13,148 nt of DNA from contig CAJVPP010002917.1 in assembly GCA_910592005.1 (NCBI GenBank), positions 1 to 13,148 of the forward strand. Direction: 5' to 3'. The translations under genes and the position numbers were made by a program. Source of the DNA: Funneliformis mosseae. Its lineage: Eukaryota; Glomeromycota; Glomeromycetes; Glomerales; Glomeraceae. Below the pieces are notes generated by a model. It had not been told where the DNA came from and made no database searches. It saw only the letters and a list, made by a program, of their open reading frames with translations. Shown piece after piece: positions 8,481 to 13,148 of the stretch (the first letter of the stretch is position 1; the number at the start of each line of letters is the position of its first letter).

Positions 8481-8790
8481 CATTCCGATTTTATAAAAAT
8501 GTATAATCAATTCAACTTGTATCATCAGCGCGGTAAAATTAATGATAAATAACTTCACATAACATCCATCATATAGCATCATATTTTTTTTATTAAAATT
8601 AATAAAGTTTCTTTCAAATTGGCGTTTGGATATAATAAGGAGTCTTAGAATTATTGTAATTGTATACTCCGATTAACATTCAAAATATTTAATATAATAT
8701 GACTCGTATAATCAAGATATTAATGACACGTGACAATCACTTTTTGTATATTTACGTGATGAAAGTTTGATGAAAGCTTGATGCAACGAA
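8481..8790. other. Intergenic AT-rich region, no gene seen
   Basis: No ORF or RNA gene recognised. It contains a CACGTG-containing stretch (gacacgtgac near 8727-8736) and the near-direct repeat gatgaaagtttgatgaaagcttgatg (8759-8784), three GATG-spaced units just upstream of the TATA box at 8791. These could be upstream elements of a plus-strand promoter. Confidence 0.3.
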
Positions 8791-8800
8791 TATATATAAA
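8791..8800 (+). promoter_or_regulatory. TATA box of a possible plus-strand promoter
   Basis: tatatataaagg, followed about 30 bases later by a pyrimidine/TCA-rich stretch (ctcttgtctcacttt), the usual spacing of TATA to transcription start. It is the best core-promoter candidate in the window. Downstream lie a 9-codon ORF (ATG at 8832) and the ORF at 8853. Confidence 0.4.
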
Positions 8801-8852
8801 GGAACCAATTTGTATTCTCTTGTCTCACTTTATGTTAAAAAATTTTTTTTAA

Positions 8853-8951
8853 ATGTCTGATACAAAAATTTGCAATATAAATAATAACCTCGCTTTTACT
8901 GAAAAAGAAAGAATAACATTACGCTCCTATTTTTATAAAATTCCGATGTAA
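8853..8951 (+). CDS. Short ORF downstream of the TATA box, unknown
   Basis: 32 codons, starting MSDTKICNINNN and ending FYKIPM before TAA. It is the first ATG after the TATA box apart from a 9-codon upstream ORF at 8832 that overlaps it. I do not recognise it. It could be the first exon of a gene whose rest has decayed, a tiny gene, or chance. An opposing 61-codon frame on the minus strand (9081-8896, containing KFWGDTWEDIFKKLEQ) overlaps its end and looks equally protein-like, so the coding strand here is undecided. Confidence 0.25.
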   Translation: MSDTKICNINNNLAFTEKERITLRSYFYKIPM

Positions 8952-9328
8952 TCTTGATACTTGTTAAAACGTCAAATGAAAACTTATTGAAGAGACTTTC
9001 CTTAAGAACGGTCTGTTCTAACTTTTTGAATATATCTTCCCAAGTATCGCCCCAAAATTTCACCCCCATCTCCATTTTCACTATGTATTCAGGTGAAAAA
9101 TATTTATTTCACCCTTCTTATGTGTCACCGGACACGTGGGTGATGGTTAAATTTTGAACATTTCACATTAACTAACTTTGCATTTTTGGTCTCCTAACCA
9201 GATTTGATGCACATCAAGGTAAGCGTTTGCGTCGTAATATTTGTTCAACATGAACGTGACACATGAACCTTCCTTTTTTTGATTACGTTGTCATATTTAC
9301 CAGCAATATTAAATAATCATCTATGTAG
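8952..9328. other. Region upstream of the CRN remnant, no sure gene
   Basis: Overlapping plus- and minus-strand frames of 60-67 codons cover 8896-9157, neither recognised. Short hairpins occur: ggtgaaa (9092-9098) with tttcacc (9107-9113), and gtgtc-accg-gacac near 9121-9134. A donor-like gtaagc at 9219 and the acceptor at 9328 could bound a 110 bp intron of the CRN gene, but no coding sequence upstream of it is convincing. Confidence 0.3.
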
Positions 9329-10471
9329 GTCCTAAATGCTGGAAATCATATATTGCCATCGTTTCATAGTTGATATGTTCATGGACAGCCAATTCAAACC
9401 TGATCCTCGGTCAGAACTTGCCTCTTTATTAAATGTAAAGGCCGGAAACAACATTACGACAAAATACCTTGGTCAACAACCCAAACATTTCACAGAGGGC
9501 TATCAGGGAACGCAATTTCTCATTACTAAGCAGATGATGGACATTTGGGAAAAACTTGATAGTAACAGCATGCATTCAACCAAAAGAATCTTATCAGGAC
9601 CAGTTGGCATAGGGAAGTCATATCTCGCTTAGTTTCTTGCAGCTAAGGTGTATGCCAATGGTTGGTTTATGCTTTATGTAGCCGATGCCTCTGATCTAAA
9701 CACTAGCGATGCGGTAAGTACAGAATCTGCAAGCATTTTTTTTGCATTTAATAAAGATACCATTTTGACTTCTGCCGTCCTTAATCTGTTAGTAGAATAC
9801 ATCAATGAAGATGTCAATTACTGTTGTTATTTGATAGTAACTTCACGGGTTATCAGAGATTACTTCACAGTTCACGGTAAGCAATACATGATGGATATTT
9901 TGCCACTTTCGTGGCAAAATCCACCAATCAATGCATTGTTCATAGTAACTGTGGAGTTATCGGCGATTACCTGTAAAGTTACGTTATATTTATCCAGTTC
10001 AGATAATTAAACTTTCGCTGTTGCAAGTTACTCAATGGCCAAAGTATAATTATCATATGTGGCTGTGTAAATATAAAATGATATGTTACAATGATTTTCG
10101 TCAATCTATTCAAGCAAAAAATTTCTCGCAAAACTTTATTTGTCGTTGATGAGCATGGGGTGTTGTTTGATAGTGAAATTTCGGTACATGATCGTCTTAA
10201 TTCATTGTTTCCTCTGAAGTATCTCACCTTTAGGAGTGAATCAATGAATGGGACACGTGTGGTTTTTACGGGTACCGCTCACGCACGATTCGAAAAGGTT
10301 TACCTTAAAAATGGAATGCAGGATTAGCTTATCTTCGTTGGACTGATGTCACCCGAAACTTTCGAACAGCTGTTAATCGCAATCTCCTCTCAATTCGATT
10401 CAACTGTCCGTAATTATATACATATTATAAAAGAAGAAATGATGAAGATGACCAACTGTGGAAAGTTTTGA
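9329..10471 (+). pseudogene. Crinkler (CRN)-type P-loop ATPase remnant
   Basis: Decayed copy of a P-loop NTPase of the kind found in CRN proteins, a multicopy family in mycorrhizal fungi and oomycetes. The readable frame starts MLEIIYCHRFIVDMF (9336). A likely splice acceptor, ctatgtag, ends at 9328, and the codons before the ATG are one base out of frame. Walker A is GPVGIGKS (9597-9620), then TAG at 9630-9632 with the frame continuing as FLAAKVYANGW. After DVN (about 9820) a 146 bp foldback element interrupts the gene, and the next ~120 bp hold stops and small indels. From 10091 the frame is legible again with Walker B, TLFVVDEHG (10133-10159), then GTRVVFTGTAHARFE, a second TAG at 10325-10327, LIFVGLMSPETFEQLL, and a final TGA at 10469-10471. 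No upstream N-terminal domain was found. The CRN label rests on the DEHG and TGTAHA motifs; the P-loop assignment is firmer. Confidence 0.65.
9837..9982. mobile_element. 146 bp foldback (hairpin) element inserted in the CRN remnant
   Basis: The whole stretch folds on itself. The ends are gtaactt and its complement aagttac. The outer 36 bases of each arm (9837-9872 against 9982-9947) match at 28 of 36 positions without gaps. The centre is a perfect 10 bp stem, attttgccac (9897-9906) and gtggcaaaat (9911-9920), with a 4-base loop. The symmetry centres agree to within a base, so this is one long imperfect palindrome and not two chance repeats. That is the structure of a foldback or MITE-type element. 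The flanks gttatttgata (9826-9836) and gttatatttat (9983-9993) share their first five bases and may be a worn target duplication. It carries no gene; frames read through it are accidental. Confidence 0.65.
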
Positions 10472-12540
10472 TTTTTTTAATAATTTAAGTAGTTGCTTAG
10501 GCCTTTTATTTGTAGTTTTAAGTAAATATTATAAATTAGATTTTAATTTAAAATTTAATGTTGAAACAATTGGAGAAGTATTGTTAATATGAATAATTTG
10601 ATTAGTATAATTAAATATTAAAATAAGAAATTTATTTAAATAAGCTGAGGAGTTAATTTTGAAGTAAATAAAGATTCCTGATTTTTATTTTGAATTAGAT
10701 GTATTGTAGATTTTATAGTTGAATAGAAAATTGTAATTTTTATAAAAAGTATGAGTAATTAATAAAGTTATATTTGACATGAATAAGATGAAAAATTTGA
10801 CCAAAGTATTTGTTTAGTAGATTAAAAAATAGAAGATTGTTTACTAAATAAAAATTAAAATTATATAATTTTAAATAAATTTATCTTTTATGAGATTAAA
10901 AAACTAGAAAAAATGTTTTATAATGATTATTTGATTATTAAAATGATTAATGTTTAAATGAAAAAAATTAATTTTAATTATATAAAAAATTTATATTTAT
11001 TAACTTTATTAAAAAATTTTAAGTTTATTAAGTAGTATTTTAAATAATTTAATTTTTTATAAAATTACTTAATAAATTATAAAAATTATAAATAATTAAA
11101 GTTATTTTTCATAATAAATTTATAATATTCTATTAGTATTAATTATTAAAATAAAATTTTTTAAAAATTATAAATTTTTAACTTATAAGTAAAGATAATT
11201 ATTTATTATATAATTAAAAATAAAAATTACTATGATATAATATATAAGATCTTTGCAATAAAATTATATAAAAATAGCTGAAAAATAAAGTAAATTAATG
11301 TTAAATCTGAATATAATTTTATATTTGACATATAAAAGTAAAAATAATTTTCCTGGCAGTTTTCTTATTTTTATTGAAAAAATCCTATATATTTATATAA
11401 TTAATTTTTTAAAAAATTTTTTTAAAAAATTTTAATTTTTATAAAAATAAATTAAAAAAAATTTATAGTAAATAAGTAAATAAATTTGCCTACTAATCTT
11501 TATAATTTAAGAGATTAAGTAAATTATAAAAGAAATATAAATGTAATTAAATATCTTTAAAAATTAAATCTTAAAGGATATTCTATCAAAATTTAATATT
11601 TAATTAATAATACTAATTTTATATAATTTAATATTTATATCAAAATTTTTTTATTAATAAAATTTAAATATAGAAAATATTTTAAGTAGGCTAACTATTA
11701 TAAAACTGATATTTGATTCTAATTTTTTTAAATATAATAATTTTAACAATTTAAAATTCTTTAGTAATAATCTGTTAATTTCTATATTATTATCATAGAA
11801 TTCTTCAATTTAGGTTGGTCATATATTCTTAAATCTCTACTTGAAGTTACTAATTGCAGTTTATTATAATTTAGACATTAAGATTCGTCTAAACTTTTAA
11901 TTTTACCAAATCTATAGTTAAACTTTAATAAATCAATCAAGTATGAAGACTTGAAAGATGAGATTACAAACTATTTAGTTAAAGAATTTAAATGACAAAC
12001 TCAATTACAAATAATATATAAAGATTATATCAGACTATATAAAGATACAAAGAGGTAAAAAGATTTAAGTTTTGAATTAATTCTTTTATTAATATTGTAA
12101 CTTATATTTATAAAAGAGTTAATTTACAATATAAGAAAAATGTTTATCTATTTATACAAAATTTCTTTTATAACTTCTAATTATTTACTATACTATAACT
12201 AATTAATATAATAAGCAAAATAAGTATATATAAAATAATAGAAATATAAGATATAATAAAAATAATAATAAAAATTAGAATATTAAAAATAAGTATAACA
12301 CTAAATATTTTTAGACTTCTTTTAATTTGTAAAATTAAAATTATTATCAGTATTTAAAAGATTTGCAAAATTACATAGATCTTCCATATTTTAGAATTCA
12401 CAGATTTTTAGTATTTTCAGAATTCTAGATTAAAAGATTATCATATTATATCATTCATGTGACTTCATTATTATTGATCAATTGCTTTGTTGATAATATG
12501 ATAAAAAATAAATCTTAATAATTTTATATATTCTAAATCT
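10472..12540. other. Extremely AT-rich desert, no gene seen
   Basis: About 2 kb in which many 60-base lines hold only a few G or C. Stops are dense in all frames. One stretch, 11942-12082 on the plus strand, reads 47 codons with only two stops (starts YEDLKDEITNYLVKEF) and may be old coding sequence, but I cannot name it. No tRNA, LTR or clear tandem repeat was found. It is probably transposon-derived DNA worn down to A and T, or a chromatin-type spacer. Confidence 0.5.
11386..11467. repeat. 82 bp tract with no G or C
   Basis: Alternating runs of A and T, such as ttttttaaaaaatttttt, without one G or C between the C at 11385 and the G at 11468. Such tracts bend or unwind easily and exclude nucleosomes. 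No function can be read from it. Confidence 0.85.
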
Positions 12541-12980
12541 ATTTGTATTAAAGGTTCAGGTAAAACCTGATTATTACACCCAATCCGAATCTGAAATCTA
12601 GACGATATTAGTTACGCTTCAACAAAAAATTTCTGAAATGTCTGATTGAGTCTGATAGAAATTTTCTAAAACTTAATTATTCACGTAAAAATCAAATATA
12701 TCACATTATTAGTAAGACAAACATTAATGCATTCACGTCTTACAAAATAGAGGTTAATTCAACTACTTCAACTAATGATACTTTATTACCTCTGGAGGGG
12801 TGTCGACTCAAACGGGTTTGAAATATAGCAATGAAGGGTAGTGGTAGTTTTTAAAATTTTATTTCTTGAATGCTGTATCTTGATTGTGTGTGTTCTTTTT
12901 GAATTCAAATAACCTTATCACAGTACTGCATCGTTAAATCTAAAAAAAAAAAAAAAAATACTTCATTACCTAAATGAAAA
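12541..12980. other. Region with short inverted repeats and a poly-A tract
   Basis: It contains caggt-aaa-acctg (12558-12570), related gattc/ctgat-type motifs to about 12652, tcaaac-gg-gtttga (12808-12821) and a run of 17 A starting near 12942. No ORF. It is a candidate for the 5' end of the BED-finger element that starts at 12981, or for ends of other small elements. Confidence 0.35.
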
Positions 12981-13075
12981 ATTGGTGAAAAACCTAAATC
13001 AATAGTTTGGGAAACATATATTCAACAAGGAAAGAAAATTTCAAAGGTCATTGGAACGCAACATGTAATTATTTA
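12981..13075 (+). pseudogene. Start of a BED zinc-finger transposase (hAT-like), frameshifted and cut by the window
   Basis: The frame from 12981 reads IGEKPKSIVWETYIQQGKK then ISK. One base is missing near 13046, after which the next frame reads GHWNATCNY. W-x-x-(Y/F)...K-G-x-(W/Y)-x-A-x-C-x-x-C is the opening of BED fingers in hAT transposases. Here the second Cys position is lost (NYL in place of the expected Cys), followed by a stop. No start codon in frame precedes it. It points away from the hAT remnant at the left end and is a separate copy. Confidence 0.5.
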
Positions 13076-13148
13076 GTATAAAGTACAAAATATGTTTTTT
13101 TTTCATTTTAACTGCTTTTCTTTTTTAAATGTGAAATTTTTGTTTTTA

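Noticed and set aside
9837..9982. Protein-like reading through the foldback element (VHGKQYMMDILPLSW)
   Set aside because: The DNA is a long palindrome with matching ends, so the reading frame is accidental and not part of the ATPase.
9979..10227. 82-codon minus-strand frame
   Set aside because: It is antisense to the Walker B region of the CRN remnant and has no recognisable motif.
11942..12082. Possible coding stretch (YEDLKDEITNYLVKEF) with two stops
   Set aside because: Too short and not recognised; only mildly fewer stops than expected by chance in such AT-rich DNA.

Overview
The window looks like nuclear DNA of an AT-rich fungus that splices short introns and carries many transposons. 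An arbuscular mycorrhizal fungus close to Rhizophagus fits best. The reasons are a 13-exon gene with 67-94 bp GT-AG introns, a P-loop ATPase of the kind linked to Crinkler (CRN) proteins, hAT transposon remnants with BED fingers, and long A/T-only stretches. The organism is an inference; no marker gene is present.

Layout. 1-1736: broken hAT transposase on the minus strand (1-1025), followed by its 5' region and an array of CTCGAGT-type motifs (1605-1726) that looks like the element's subterminal end. 1737-2230: AT-rich spacer. 2231-8087, minus: the main gene, a sacsin/HSP90-like (GHKL) ATPase of the fungal DUF3684 type. I could rebuild 13 exons and 12 phase-consistent introns by hand, including a very short last exon. 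Three lesions break it: two one-base deletions in A runs (6073-6076 and 4901-4903) and one in-frame TAA (3391-3393). 8088-8790: shared upstream region with CCAAT boxes and inverted repeats. 8791-8951: a TATA box and a 32-codon ORF on the plus strand, tentative. 9329-10471, plus: a wrecked CRN-type P-loop ATPase with Walker A and Walker B still legible, two in-frame TAG codons, small indels and an inserted 146 bp foldback element (9837-9982). 10472-12540: extremely AT-rich, no gene seen, with an 82 bp tract containing no G or C. 12541-12980: short inverted repeats and a poly-A tract. 12981-13075: start of a BED-finger transposase on the plus strand, with one frameshift.

How it fits together. 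The ATPase gene is the only gene with near-complete structure. It joins an N-terminal ATP-binding fold, a long middle region, a His/Asn/Pro-rich repeat segment and a C-terminal zincin-like HExxHxxTxxH motif. Every splice site is usable and every family motif I could recognise is present, so the three lesions mean either a very young pseudogene or base-calling errors in A runs plus one real nonsense change. The flanks are decayed mobile or multicopy sequence. No complete new system is evident. The most unusual items are the ATPase/repeat/zincin architecture, the in-frame stop just before the repeats, and the foldback element in the CRN remnant.
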